Below, piece by piece: positions 32,164 to 43,394 of a DNA stretch of 64,000 bases. Position 1 is the stretch's first letter, and every line of letters starts with the position of its first letter. The stretch is from Cerrena zonata (taxonomy: Eukaryota > Basidiomycota > Agaricomycetes > Polyporales > Cerrenaceae). The notes beneath the pieces were generated by a model. The model worked only from the letters and a program-made list of their open reading frames with translations, had not been told where the DNA came from and did not search any database. Location: positions 248,001 through 312,000 of the forward strand of contig JASBNA010000054.1 of NCBI GenBank assembly GCA_038087015.1, written 5' to 3'. The position numbers and the translations under genes are program-made.

Positions 32164-32236
32164 ATGTACGGGTGTAAAACCCATACACCACAAACCCATA
32201 CACCACACCACAGTCACGTGCAATAAACCACGTGAC
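32164..32236. promoter_or_regulatory. Cluster of Rap1-like sites and inverted E-box pair
   Basis: ATGTACGGGTGT (32164-32175) is followed by two copies of ACCCATACACC (32179-32189 and 32194-32204), which fit the yeast Rap1 consensus ACACCCRYACAYM in most positions. GTCACGTG (32213-32220) and CACGTGAC (32229-32236) form an inverted repeat of Cbf1/Pho4-type E-boxes with an 8-bp spacer. Factor identities are inferred from the sequence only. Confidence 0.6.
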
Positions 32237-32364
32237 CAGCAACGCGTCGTGCACCGCGCCCAAGAACCCATCATTTGGCGTTGTTTACGTTTAAACGTCC
32301 CTTTCAATTACAGTGCAAACACCATTCTGTCAGTGAATGAAGGAGTAGCTGTCAGTAGTGAAGT

Positions 32365-32490
32365 AGACCGGAGGGTAGTAGAGCAGACGGGAGCTGTAGT
32401 AGAGCAGACGGAGCTGTAGCAGAGAAGACGGAAGGTGTAGTAGAAGGGCAGAGTAGTTGTAGAAGAGCAGAGTAGGAAAGTAGGGTAGTA
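32365..32490. repeat. Purine-rich minisatellite, unit about 24 bp
   Basis: Degenerate copies of GTAGTAGAGCAGACGGAGCT follow one another upstream of SWE1, decaying into GTAGAAGAGCAGAGTAG at the right end. The strand asymmetry (almost all purine plus T) is notable. Confidence 0.75.
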
Positions 32491-32703
32491 TCACCAGTGA
32501 GTGACCCGTGCACCAGGGAAAAAATCACAACAAATAAACAAATAAACACAGCGGTTAATTCAGATATCAACACCTCCTTTTCTTAAACATCACTTTCATT
32601 AACTTCAAAACAAAACTACTTCTTTTACTTTGCTATACTGCTGCTACTGCTGCTACTGCTGCTTCTGGTGCTCCATAATATATCCAAGACTTAATAATCC
32701 AAT

Positions 32704-35689
32704 ATGAATACGCGCCCGCAATTAACCACGGCGGGTGCTTCATCAAATCAAACAATTCATTCAACAAATAGTTCAAATTCAATAAATACAAGTCCAAATA
32801 ACTTCTTGACACCAAAGAATTCGAAAAGATCAAGTGTGATATCGAATTCATCGACTTCAAATAAAGAAAATCCATCAAGATCATCGTTTATATCAAATTC
32901 CAATTCCAAAATTGATTATTTTGCAAATAACCATTTTTCAAGATCATTCAATAGTTTGATTTTGGATGATATTAAAGATGAGTTAAACTTATCGACCGCT
33001 AATAAGAAGACCATCAATAAAAGCCCCCCATTCAATGTTAAACAAGATTTGTATATGGGAATCGATAGTATAGATCAACAATTAACTGATGAAGATTTTA
33101 GTGATACTAATAATAGTGATGAAAATGATTTTTCAACAGTAACCATTATAAATTCCAATAAACTAAGATCAAATGATGATTTAAAGAAAAGTTCAATAAA
33201 AAGATCTTCCAAATACCTTAATTTATCAATTGAAGATAAATCAAATAAAATTCCGGAAGATATTGATAATATAAGTGATTTAAATGAAATTGACTCTTGT
33301 GCCATAAATAAGGAAATGAATACTCCTCCTTTCAAAAATAAAAATTTCAAAAGACCTCATCAATTGATATCCCAGTCTCCTTCTCCATCATCTTCTAAAA
33401 TTAATCCAAAAATTAACTTAACAAAACATTCTCCAATAAGAATCGAAAATGATTTCAAATCTCAAACGAATTTATACTCTCCTTCAAAATTAGGCTTAAA
33501 AGGTTTTAAAATGTTTAAAAATTCCGATAAATTAGCAATAATATCTCCAAATAGAAATAATCATCAAATATTAACCGAAAATAAAAATGATTCAAATAGA
33601 TCATTACCCTCTAAACTAAGAAAAACTTCCTATTCAAATTTATCAGTTTCAACAAATAATGATTTTACCACGGCATCTTCTCCAAATTCTTCAAATTTTA
33701 ATTTTGAAATTTATAATCTTGATAAATTAGATATGGATTTAGATAATGATAGTCCTTCTAAAAATAGAAAACTGTCAAATAGTTCCTTAAATAAAGATCA
33801 ATTGGTTATATATCAAGATAATGATGAGGATGTCGGTTTTCCTAAAAAAACAACCGTTAAATCACCAAATTTAAATGATAATAAAGAAAATGAATATAAA
33901 AATTCTTATAAATTTGTTAAACCACTACAAACTGCATTCAAATCAACTGGATTATTGAAGAAAAATTCAATTTCAAATAATCTTGATAATAAATTGAAAA
34001 AATTCCCTCCAGAAACTCCAATTAAAAAGAATCCTTTATTGAATTCAGTAAATAATTCAAATTCATTAACTACAAATTATCCAATTAGAAACTCAAGTTT
34101 AAGTAACCTAATAAGCTCTGCTCATGACGAAGGAGAAGATCTGGAAATTTCAATTGAAGTCGGTAGAAATATATCAAATCAATCAATTAATGATTCAAAT
34201 TTAAGTTATTTCAAGATTCCTCCTCCTTCTACAATTAAAAAAGAATGATGATTTTTTCGAAAAAGATTTAGACATTGATTTGAGTTCAGATTATGAAGAT
34301 ATTGATTTAATTCCTGAAACTCCAACTAAATCAGTTAAAAAATCCCATTCAATGCCAGCTAATTTCTCCCCAGTTACTTTCAAAAAACATCAAAAACAGT
34401 TAAAACTAGATCAATTGAAAAAATCAAATTATCCAAATTTGAATATATCAATTAATAAATTGAATAACCTTGAAAAAATTAACGAACCTTCCACCCCAAC
34501 AAACCTAATTCATTCAAAGTCGCTCAATTTGAAGAATGATTCAATCAATTCATCCCAGTCAACCATAAGAACAAGCATCCCCAATAATAACTCCCACAAA
34601 ATTGATGACCATCTAATCAATAAATTTGGTTTGAAAAATTTGAAATACTTGGGTACGGGAGAATTTTCAATTGCTTATGAGTGTTTATTTCAAGATCAAA
34701 AATTTGCCATTAAAAGATCTAAAAAACAAATCATTGGTAAATTAGAACGTAAAACAATTAATCGAGAAATTGAGGCTTTAAGAATGTTAACCTCGGTTAA
34801 AGATAATGAAGACATTAATTTGAAAGAACAAGATGAAGGAAAAGAGTACCTTGTTTATTTCATTGAAGCTTGGGATTTTAATAATTTTTTTTATATAATG
34901 ACCGAGTTTTGTGAAGGAGGTACATTATTTGATTTTTTAGAAGAAAATAAAAATTATAAAATTGATGAATTTAGAATATGGAAAATCTTGATTGAAATCT
35001 TGAATGGTTTAAAGTTTATTCATCTGAAAAATTATTTACATTTGGATTTAAAACCAGCTAATATTTTTATCACTTTTGAAGGTTCTCTTAAAATTGGTGA
35101 TTTCGGTTTAGCCACAAAATTACCAATTTTGGAAAAAGATTTTGATTTAGAAGGTGATAGAAATTACATTGCTCCTGAATTGATCAATGATAAGATATAT
35201 ACTCCATTTGCTGATATTTTCAGTGTTGGTTTAATAATTTTAGAAATTGCAACTAATATTATTTTACCAGAAAATGGAACTCCTTGGAGAAAATTACGTA
35301 GCGGTGATTTAAGTGATGCTGGTAAACTATCAAGTGATAACATTCTGGATTTTTTAAACCATCAAAACTTTTCGTCTTTAACTTCTTATAATTCGATTGG
35401 GTTATCACTGACTTCTTCATTAAATCGTGAATCTTCGAATGTTCAACATCCAAATCCTTCTTTAGCCAGTATTGAAGATTTAATTCCTCATGGTGCTCCT
35501 GATTTCTTAATTTACAATTCTAATAATTTAGATAAACTAGTTACTAAAATGTTGAAACCAAATCCTTTCGATAGACCCACTGCTAAAATGATTTTAACAA
35601 TGAATGAATGTCAAATCATTGAAAATAGACGTAAAGCTGGTGCTACTATCTTCGAAGGTGAATTCGGTCCAAGCAATGAGGACGACTAG
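32704..35689 (+). CDS. SWE1: Wee1-type kinase Swe1, one frameshift in the middle
   Basis: The ATG at 32704 starts a 514-codon Asn/Ser-rich regulatory region ending at TGA 34246-34248. A second frame continues with NDDFFEKDLDIDLSSDYED to 35689. The six-A run at 34237-34242 marks the join; five A would give ~994 residues. The kinase domain starts near 34635 (LKNLKYLGTGEFSIAYEC), with FAIKRSKK (Lys), HLDLKPANIF (catalytic loop) and IGDFGLATK. EGDRNYIAPELI is the Wee1-type activation segment, and NGTPWRKLRSGDLSDAGKLSS is typical of fungal Swe1. Swe1 phosphorylates Cdc28 on Tyr to delay mitosis. The catalytic-loop codon CTG at 35024-35026 aligns with Ser in other Wee1 kinases. Confidence 0.93.
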
Positions 35690-36233
35690 TTCAGGAAATG
35701 ACTTTATGTGTATATAATGTACTTATAGACTTTTTATTTTTTTTAATATAGATCTGGTATCTTTTTTTTTTTTTTTTTTTTTTATTTCGTTCGACTGATT
35801 TTTTGCAGTCTACTAAACACCGTACTAAACACCGCAGCTACAAATCAAATCAAGACAATAAGTTAATGATATAAAATACTAGATTCAAAGAATCCACTAA
35901 TGCGAGAAAGAGAAAGATTTCAAAATTCAAAAGGAGAAGAAAATTCCATTCAGTCTTACTTCAAAGAATCTGTTTACTTCATTACAGATTATTCATGGAT
36001 GATTCAGATTATTCATAAGCATTAGTAAAGATACATATATAAAAAAGGTCAAAAAGAAGAATAAATTAGAAAAACAAACAAACCAAACAAACGAGGTAAG
36101 ACTTATGGGGTGATCTTTTCTTTTAATATATATTATTTAATTTTTTTTTTTTTTATATTTTTTTCAAAGTTTTCATGTAAGAAATGAATAATGGAAATGA
36201 TGACAGGGAGCAAAAGTCAAGGAAGGAATAGAT
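35690..36233. other. Convergent 3' intergenic between SWE1 and COX5
   Basis: AT-rich, with a long T-run at about 35763-35783 and another at ~36139-36152, matching 3' ends of converging transcripts. I see nothing else. Confidence 0.6.
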
Positions 36234-36686
36234 CTATTGGATTTGAGAGTAACCAGTGAATGGATTAGCATTCTTAGATTTCAAGTATTCATCAGAAGCT
36301 TCTTGCCATTGTCTGTTCATGGTGGTTGGACCATCAGCAGCAAAAGATCTAATGACGGCGAATAAACCAACACCGGCAGCTAAACCAATAACGGTACCCC
36401 AGAAAACTTTAGCTCTATCGCTAGGACTGTGCAAAGGTTTTCTTGGACCCCATTCTCCGAAAGAAATGTAGTAAGCAGCCTTTTTTTCGGCTGGGGTTAA
36501 TTCTTGCCATGGTAATTCCATTCTACCCTTTAATTCACCTATTAAGGTATCTCTATCTTCTTTTGGTAACGATTCCCATCTGGAGTCTAATTTGCCAACG
36601 TAAGCATTAGATAATGCTCTTGGTGCAGTTTTAGCAACAGTGGATTGTTGACGAACGGCAATTCTTTGAATAGATTGACGAAACAT
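36234..36686 (-). CDS. COX5: Cytochrome c oxidase subunit IV homologue (Cox5)
   Basis: The gene encodes 150 residues from ATG at 36686. A basic, hydroxylated mitochondrial presequence (MFRQSIQRIAVRQQSTVAK) is followed by the conserved matrix part (WESLPKEDRDTLIGELK; LPWQELTPAEKKAAYYISFGEWGPRKP). One membrane helix (VFWGTVIGLAAGVGLFAVI) and an intermembrane tail follow, with TMNRQWQEASDEYLKSKNANPFTGY at its end. This is the nuclear Cox5a/Cox5b (COX4 in mammals) subunit of complex IV. Length is typical. Codon bias suggests strong expression. Confidence 0.96.
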   Translation of the reverse strand: MFRQSIQRIAVRQQSTVAKTAPRALSNAYVGKLDSRWESLPKEDRDTLIGELKGRMELPWQELTPAEKKAAYYISFGEWGPRKPLHSPSDRAKVFWGTVIGLAAGVGLFAVIRSFAADGPTTMNRQWQEASDEYLKSKNANPFTGYSQIQ

Positions 36687-37367
36687 GGCTAGATATCGGT
36701 TAGTATATATTCATGCAAAGCCCGAACCAAAAAGACTGAGTTTTCTGAAAAATCAAAAGAACAAACTGAAAAATTTAACAAAAAAAAAAAAAAATTATCA
36801 AAACGCCCTGGTGTATGGATCTTTTTTGTCGTTCCTTCACTTAACATTTGATTGGCCGGGAAAAAAGTCGGTAATCGGACGACCGCTTCTCTGGTCCCAT
36901 CCACCAACCTGACAGTGTTCAGAGGCCTGGTCTGGCATTCCTGCTCGATCTTCCAGGACGTGCTGGGAGGGTCTAAGCGGCCGTTGTGCGAGCAGCTCGC
37001 TCGCAATTCATATCTGGCTCTGGATGAGCTATTTTCCATTACCTGAACGGATTCGTTGGTTTGTTATCTCTTCACCTCGTTCACATTGTTGCTGCTGATA
37101 GAGCCAGGGTCTGCTCGCGTCTTGTTGCGTGGTTCACTCGAGTATACATACCTGTAATGATGGCTAGATGTACTTTGATTAGAAAAAGTAAGTGGTTGAT
37201 AAAATCTTTTATTAAAAGCTCCAATCACAAATTGAAATTTGATTATTGGCTAAAAAAAAAAAAAAAACAGTGTCTGAAAATTTGATGAGTGGAAGCGGGT
37301 CGTGTCCGCAATCAAATTAAATGGGGTGATTCTTTATTGTTGCAATAGTTAGAGTTACAGTTACTAT
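36687..37367. other. Intergenic: COX5 promoter and HPM1 3' flank
   Basis: A GC-richer block lies at ~36890-37130 with no domain-bearing ORF. A-runs occur at 36780-36794 and 37252-37267. A short plus-strand ORF from ATG 37159/37162 contains GTAAGT but I find no matching second exon. Nothing is annotated. Confidence 0.55.
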
Positions 37368-38429
37368 TTATTTAGTATTGATACAAACGATTGATCTTTT
37401 CAATTGGGTGTCGTCGACGTCGAGGACGTCGAGGACGAAGGGAAGGGTTGCGATACGGGTTTGCAAGTAGGCGACGAACTCGATGACTGAACCACCAACG
37501 CCAAAGTAGATGTTTTTAGCAGCCACTAGAGCAGACGACTTGACGGGCGAGAGCACGGCAAGGATGGTTTCTGCTAGGATGGGTAAGGATTCTGGCGAGT
37601 AGATTGTTTCGGAGGTGATGAGGAAATCGATCGGGTGATTGGGTAAGAGGTCGATGAAAGGATTACTCCAGGCCCCGGAGATGAATTGGAGGTTGATGTT
37701 TAGGTTGTGCAAAGAGGATTCGAAGTGGGTGATGAGTTGTGGGGTGATTAGAAGCTCATCGTTGTTTAATGCAGAGCCATTGGCGTTGCTTAGTTCGTAT
37801 AGGACTTGCGGGTCCAAAGTCGATGCCCAATGGATTAAGATATTAGGTAGGGTGACTAATCTCAAGACTTCATAATTGAAATCACTCAATGTTATTTGGG
37901 TTGCAGCGGGCTTAATGTTGCCATTGAAGTAATTTAGTAAGAGGAAACATGTAGGTAATGCAGTTCCACATCCTAATTCTAAGATATGTTTGTACTGGTT
38001 GAGTTTGCCGAGTTTAATCATTTCGGAAATGTGGTCCACGCTATCGTAGGAACATTCCCAGCTTTTGAATCCCCCTTCGTAAACGTCTTTTTTCAAGTCG
38101 TCTTTGTTTTCTCCTACTAAGATATCGTTAATCATCTCGTTGTTGTTTTCGTCCTCCTCCATCATGACCTGGTGCTTGATATCAAACAATTCTCGACGAT
38201 AGATGATGTTGCCCTTGCCGGTGGTGTAGTTGTCGAACGTGAGTCGAACATTGGTCAACGTCCCTAGTAACGAACTCAATTCATGTAATTTGGGCTGGGT
38301 GTTTGCGTCGAGCTTGATTTGGTCCAAGGGATCGCGGTGTTCTTGCGGTTGCGTCTGGGCCACAACAGATTGGCCTTCCAACTCGTCGTCACTGAAGTCT
38401 TCGTTGGTGAATCCAAATGAAAATGACAT
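37368..38429 (-). CDS. HPM1: Protein-histidine N-methyltransferase Hpm1 (METTL18 family)
   Basis: The gene encodes 353 residues from ATG at 38429 (MSFSFGFTNEDFSDDEL). The class I methyltransferase core has VYEGGFKSWECSYD, motif I ILELGCGTALPTCFLL, TLSDFNYEVLRL (motif II) and DFLITSETIYSPESLP. The acidic N-terminus and the YEGGFKxWECS element are characteristic of Hpm1/METTL18, which in S. cerevisiae methylates a histidine of ribosomal protein Rpl3. Length is close to yeast Hpm1 (377). Confidence 0.92.
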   Translation of the reverse strand: MSFSFGFTNEDFSDDELEGQSVVAQTQPQEHRDPLDQIKLDANTQPKLHELSSLLGTLTNVRLTFDNYTTGKGNIIYRRELFDIKHQVMMEEDENNNEMINDILVGENKDDLKKDVYEGGFKSWECSYDSVDHISEMIKLGKLNQYKHILELGCGTALPTCFLLLNYFNGNIKPAATQITLSDFNYEVLRLVTLPNILIHWASTLDPQVLYELSNANGSALNNDELLITPQLITHFESSLHNLNINLQFISGAWSNPFIDLLPNHPIDFLITSETIYSPESLPILAETILAVLSPVKSSALVAAKNIYFGVGGSVIEFVAYLQTRIATLPFVLDVLDVDDTQLKRSIVCINTK

Positions 38430-38532
38430 GCTGAACTAACGAAGTAAGTAGTTAAGTTGAATTAATAAGTTGAAGAAGTAATAAGTGAATCTCATCGCTT
38501 TTTCTGTTTTTTTTTTTTTTTTTTTTTTTTTT

Positions 38533-40023
38533 TCAGTGAACCGATATATTTTGACGGATTACGTACGATTGATTCAAGCTAATCACTTTTGCCAATCGAG
38601 AAGCGTCCAAGCACAGCTGGGAGAACAGTTGGACAACGGTAGAAGGGGCCTTGGCCAATTTCTCGACCGCCGGTTCTTCTGCTGTCACTCCCTGTGGCTG
38701 TAATAAGAGAACTATCAGGTTCAACTTCTTGTAAAGTGACTCGCATTGAGTCTTCATAAGTGAAAAAACGTATCTATCTTTCTTTACTGCCATCAGCTCC
38801 ATTACTGATAGGCGCAGGCTAAACTGCTGAAAATGACTAGTCCAACTAAAGAAGAGTGCTATGCTACCCCTCAATCTATTGTATAGATCGGGGTGTTGGC
38901 ATGGTAGTAATAATTCATGTAGTGCTTGATAATTGTTTTTAAATTGTTCTTTTAACTGGAAACTCTTGTCATGAACATTTTGAAAGAAAGGCCATAATGT
39001 CCGGGGGATCTTATCAGCGTTTTTACTTTCTTCATCCATGGTCCCATATCGAGCCACTATCCAAATAAGATCCGAATCCAATTCTTCAATTGAATTAAAT
39101 AATACAAGTATCGATTGGTATATGGTTAGTAAACTCTGATTCATTACTTTTTTGCTGGGTTTCCCTTCCTTGTATAATCCTAAATGTACAAATCGTACTC
39201 CGTATAAATATTCGTCAAATGGTATTGCTAACTGTGAATTGGAGTACTCATTGTAAATGGGACTCTTTTTAAACAACTCTTCGTGTTTGGTATTTTCAAG
39301 CAACCTATTTGTAATCACGATACATTCCCAATATATACATATATATCTTAGTGCCCAAGAATACTTTTCAGTTTCGAGCTCTAGCGTATCGTGGAATTTC
39401 TCATTAAAATAATATAACCTGTCTAATTGGATAAATAAGTGACTTTCTTGGGTCAGGACAAATGCTTTGGTGAATTCATCATTGAACATTTTAAGTTTTA
39501 TTTGAAGACCATGGTCCTTCTTAAGTATATAGAATTCATCCGAATACCACTTTGAGGAAATATATTCAAATGTTTCAAGCATCTTCAATACCATCTTCAA
39601 ATTACCGGCTACCTCCATAGCTTGGGAGAGACCATACCCTTTATATCTTGCTTCGTAAATAAAACATCTAATCCTGTTGCTTGCATGAATGAAATAATTC
39701 AAATCTTCAACTAACTTCCTCTTGGTTATTTGACCTTCGAAAATCTTATTTGGTATACTCAAGGGAACTTCCGGTGCTGAGTTTAATTTCTCTCTAATTT
39801 GGGGGTCCATTGCCGCTCCTTGCAACTCAAGCGAGTCAATTTCATTAGCTGGAATTGATAGCACTACCGATAAGGTAACATAATAATGCTGCTGCCAAGT
39901 TGAGATTATTCTATTGATAACAGGCCATGTTTTGTCCTCGACCACCCTAAAAAAATCAACGAGGAGTCTACTATCACCACAGGTACGACCATTTAACTTG
40001 TATCGATGATCCGGTTCAAGCAT
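38533..40023 (-). CDS. Unrecognised conserved-looking 496-residue protein
   Basis: The start is ATG at 40023 (MLEPDHRYKLNGRTCGDSRL), close behind the HPM1 start (~100 bases), so HPM1 and this gene read in the same direction with a very short spacer containing a T-run. The protein looks mainly helical with no membrane span, coiled coil or low complexity. Conserved-looking landmarks are LELQGAAMDPQIREKL, EGQITKRKLVEDLNYFIHAS, NRIRCFIYEARYKGYG and FDEYLYGVRFVHLGLYKEG. Absence of low-complexity sequence argues for a folded housekeeping protein. I could not assign a family. Confidence 0.75.
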   Translation of the reverse strand: MLEPDHRYKLNGRTCGDSRLLVDFFRVVEDKTWPVINRIISTWQQHYYVTLSVVLSIPANEIDSLELQGAAMDPQIREKLNSAPEVPLSIPNKIFEGQITKRKLVEDLNYFIHASNRIRCFIYEARYKGYGLSQAMEVAGNLKMVLKMLETFEYISSKWYSDEFYILKKDHGLQIKLKMFNDEFTKAFVLTQESHLFIQLDRLYYFNEKFHDTLELETEKYSWALRYICIYWECIVITNRLLENTKHEELFKKSPIYNEYSNSQLAIPFDEYLYGVRFVHLGLYKEGKPSKKVMNQSLLTIYQSILVLFNSIEELDSDLIWIVARYGTMDEESKNADKIPRTLWPFFQNVHDKSFQLKEQFKNNYQALHELLLPCQHPDLYNRLRGSIALFFSWTSHFQQFSLRLSVMELMAVKKDRYVFSLMKTQCESLYKKLNLIVLLLQPQGVTAEEPAVEKLAKAPSTVVQLFSQLCLDASRLAKVISLNQSYVIRQNISVH

Positions 40024-40908
40024 GATTAAGTTTTCGGTGCTGAGTCCTTGTTACTTAGTATGGATCGAAGAAAAGTGTTTTTTTTTTTTCGATCTCTGAG
40101 ATTTTTCAACACCCATCAACATTTTACTGAGTTGGTGGATTAGCTTCACCTGGATAAATGTAGCTGTACATCTACTTTGTGCTTACTGTACGTCCATTTT
40201 GTGTTTATGCAACCCTTCTGTCGAAGGAGAGGAATTGCAGTGCAAGTATTAAATTAGAAATGAAGAATTGCAATGCAAGTATTGAATTAGAAAAAAAAAA
40301 ATGCAAGTATTAAATGCAAGTATTATATTAGACATGAAGAATTGCAAGACATGATGCCGAGCAAGAAGAGATACTACCAATCCCACTGGTGATGGAATCT
40401 GATATCAATTGACTCCTCGGACGGCGTAGGGCTATGATATTCTTCCGTTAATGTCAAGCCGATATAGTGAAAAAAAAAAAAAAAAAAAAAAAAGAGATAC
40501 TAAAGCATATAACTATTCTTTTAAAGACAATATCCAAACGAGATAGGGTTCCCCCTAGAGGAAATAAGTACCAAAATGGCTATTTTTACACTTTTTTATG
40601 GTTTGGGAATTTTTTCTGGACTCTGAAAAACACGGGCATCTTCAACCAACCAGAAAAACCAACGTCTACGGCCATATCCAGCATAAAGCATGATTACCCG
40701 TCCGATCAATAATTATTAAGCTGCTGAGAGCGATGCTGAGTACGTTAGTGGGAGACCATAATGGAAACCATCGTGCTGTAGACTCTTCTTTTTTTGATAT
40801 TTGAAGAAGTAACTAATGATTTGTGATTGAAAATTTTTTTTTGTGCTGCGTGAAAAGGTTGCAAAAAGAGTTGGGTTCCACTGAAAAGTATATTGAGAAA
40901 CTATACAA
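40024..40908. other. Intergenic upstream of the 496-residue gene, 3' side of MFS copy A
   Basis: It contains a degenerate repeat around TGCAAGTATTAAATTAGA(AATGAAGAATTGCAA) at 40235-40345 (about four copies) and a long A-run at 40470-40493. Short ORFs here overlap the end of MFS copy A or begin in the A-run and are not supported. Confidence 0.6.
40235..40345. repeat. Degenerate tandem repeat with core TGCAAGTATTRAATTAGA
   Basis: Four copies of TGCAAGTATT(A/G)(A/T)ATTAGA are separated by variable GAAGAATTGCAA or A-run spacers. It is non-coding. Confidence 0.7.
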
Positions 40909-42546
40909 TTACAATCTGTATATGAAGTATGGACTCTTATCACCCATTTCAATGAGTTCTTGGTCGGTATATTCGTCATAGTAGCCACTTTCCAACCTTC
41001 TTTTCTTCATGGAATTTGATATACTATAGCCAATGACATTGATCAACATTGCCACAAGTCCCAGCGATATAAACATTATCTCCATCCCATGGCCCAATAG
41101 ATATCTTGGAGAATCCTTGTCCCTATATATGTTACTGCTATAGGCTCCACTAAAGTTACCGATACCAATCTGGAACCCTATTGCAACCGCACGCTTATAG
41201 GTTCCCGAAACGTTATTTGAAAACCAAACCACAACCGAAGGTAGTGAAGGATACACACCAAGAGCAACGACAAAGAGAGCTCCGTATACGGAATGAGGAT
41301 ACGTCTCGGGATCCATACTTATACAAACAATATATCCAGCCAACATGCATAAAAAGTTGAAGAGAATAAAAGGAGAACGAAGGCCAAGCTTACTCATAAT
41401 CAATGCTTGTACAACACAGTATATAGCTGCCACAATATAGATGGGGGCACTCAACAATTGCGCCTTGGTCGATGCATACCCCATAGTTTTGATAAGGGTA
41501 GGAGTGAAAAGCGAGATCCCATAAAGTGGAACACAGGTTCCACAGTATACCAAAAGCATGGTCCAACTCTGCCAATCTTGAAAACTGCCCAAAAGTACTT
41601 AGGGTTATTGGAGTGATCTTCTCCTAAGGGAGCGGTTCTTTGTCCATGGCTGAGCCCGGAAAGCTTTTTCAAACTCTGTCCATCCTGTATTAGAATCGTG
41701 CTTCACCCTGTAAGTGACAAACTCACGTTCTCTATCGTCTAGAAATTTTGCATCCTGTGGGAAATCAGGGGAAGACGAAGTATGATAGTACCCCAAGAAG
41801 AACAGGTCAAACAGCCTTCGAGAATGAATATATATCTCCAACCAGGCCAACCCACCGAGTCCATCCATTTGAGTGATTGCAGCAGCTAGCAAACCTGAAA
41901 AGGCACCGGCTATAGAGGCTGCTGAGAAAAATATAGCTTCTCTTACCAAAAACTCATTCTTGGTATAATAAACCGAAAGGTAGAACGAGATACCTGGAAA
42001 CAAGGGAGCTTCGAATAACCCCAACAATGCTCTACAGGCAAGCAAATCAGCATACTTTTGTGATAAACCACTTAAAGTCATCGCGATTCCCCATAAAATA
42101 ATTGCAATAACTAAGAAAAGAGAGGGCTTCACATGTTTTAAAATGGTGTTGCTAGGAATTTCAAACGTAGCATAAAATATGAAAAACACCGTCAAACAGA
42201 TATTATACTCGTTACCCTTCAAATGTAAATCTTCTGCAAGTCCTTCTATCTTAGCAGCACCAATATTACCTCTGTCCAAAAAACTTATCAAGTATAAGAC
42301 TGTGAAGAGCGGCATTAACCTGAAATCAAGTTTTCTAATCAACTTCTTCTGATCGATATCACTGAAATCTGGCTCTTCCACCACCGACTCGATTTTAGAT
42401 GCGTCTGGAGAATAACCATCCTCTAAATTCTCAATAGAGCTAGAAACGTTATTTTTATCGGCAATTTTCCCATTTACCCCCAAATATTGATCTGGAAATG
42501 GCATTCCAAGTTCTTTTTGTTCTTTTTCTGAAAGAGCAGAACTCAT
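40909..42546 (-). pseudogene. MFS transporter copy A (Dal5/Tna1 family), interrupted by clustered indels
   Basis: The start is ATG at 42546 (MSSALSEKEQKELGMPF). The N-terminal half carries the family signature FLDRGNIGAAKIEGLAEDL. The C-terminal half (40909-41592, other frame) ends MGDKSPYFIYRL. Against copy B, five single-base differences lie within 41575-41880. Three additions scramble about 35 residues after GGL, where copy B has EGWRYIFILEGAL. One extra base near 41690 shifts the frame, and a missing C near 41577 separates the last 227 codons. The rest is intact and close to copy B. The family transports carboxylate-type nutrients by proton symport with 12 helices. Whether this copy is dead or mis-sequenced is open. 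Confidence 0.85.
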
Positions 42547-43394
42547 TTCCAAAGCTATAGTGTTGCTTAATGTAATCTTCAGAAACTCAATGGCATTGTC
42601 AACTTTTTATATCCATGGTATAGAGACCGTTATAACGTCTGCGAAATTCCTGCTAAAAAAAGAAAAATACGTCAAATATCAGGAAGACCCTTGGCAAATT
42701 TGATAAGGGCCAACATCACTAATACAAAAGTAGAAATAATTTACATCATTTCTCACTTTTGGATGATCCCATAGCCTTGGAACACTCGTTAAAACTCATC
42801 CAATACTACTCCAACTTCGTCAAGTTCCTTAGGTTCCTAAAGGTCTAGGGGATGCTGCCTTCAAGTCCCCGCCTCGAAGCTTTGGAAGCCCCAATTGAGC
42901 AACGTTTGATTTAGTCAATCAACGGATTTATTAATAAGCGTTGAACGCAATTGGAACGGACCGAAGAGTACTACAGTTGAAATTTGCAACAGCAAATGCA
43001 GAATTGCTGTAAGTGAAAAAAAACTCTAGCCATGGTAGTGTATAACTAATACAACTTGACTAGAACCATAGTTTTATCTTACAAAGTACCATAAGAAACC
43101 ACGTTTGTCTAGTATTTCATTCTCTTAATTATTAGTAAAGGTAGCGAGGAAGGGAGCTCAATTCTTAACTCTAGAAACTAAGCTCGGACTCCCCTCATGA
43201 ACCCCGAAACAGAGATAGGTACGTCCGGCACTGATTTCAAAAATTTCAGAACTACTTGTCAGGAGTTAGACCTCTTAACATCCTTATAGAAGACCCCTCC
43301 TCTCTTTCTAAGTGGCTATGGTCAAGGGTACCTTAGAGGTTTTACATTTGTCAACAAGTTAATTTGTCTTCACCATTAAAAAAACGATACTTTT
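42547..43394. other. Spacer between MFS copies A and B (promoter of A)
   Basis: It contains one GATAAG (about 42699) of the kind bound by nitrogen-regulatory GATA factors that control Dal5-class permeases in other yeasts; a single site is weak evidence. No coding sequence is seen. Confidence 0.55.

Larger units (their letters stand above)
32038..32703. other. Divergent promoter of the kinase-fusion gene and SWE1
   Basis: This 666-base region holds a cluster of Rap1/telomere-like sites, an inverted pair of E-boxes, a purine-rich minisatellite, another ACCCGTGCACC at 32504-32514, and a short CTGCTA/CTGCTG microsatellite at about 32637-32668 in the SWE1 leader. No ORF is supported. Confidence 0.65.

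Noticed and set aside
36689..37039. 116-codon minus-strand ORF upstream of COX5
   Set aside because: Its product is low-information, includes a Phe run from the A-tract and overlaps the COX5 promoter.
37159..37285. Small gene from ATG 37159 with a GTAAGT splice site
   Set aside because: No branch site or acceptor leads to a second coding exon before the convergent HPM1 gene.
40467..40712. 81-codon plus-strand ORF starting in an A-run
   Set aside because: It begins as a lysine homopolymer from the A-tract and shows no conserved or domain-like sequence.
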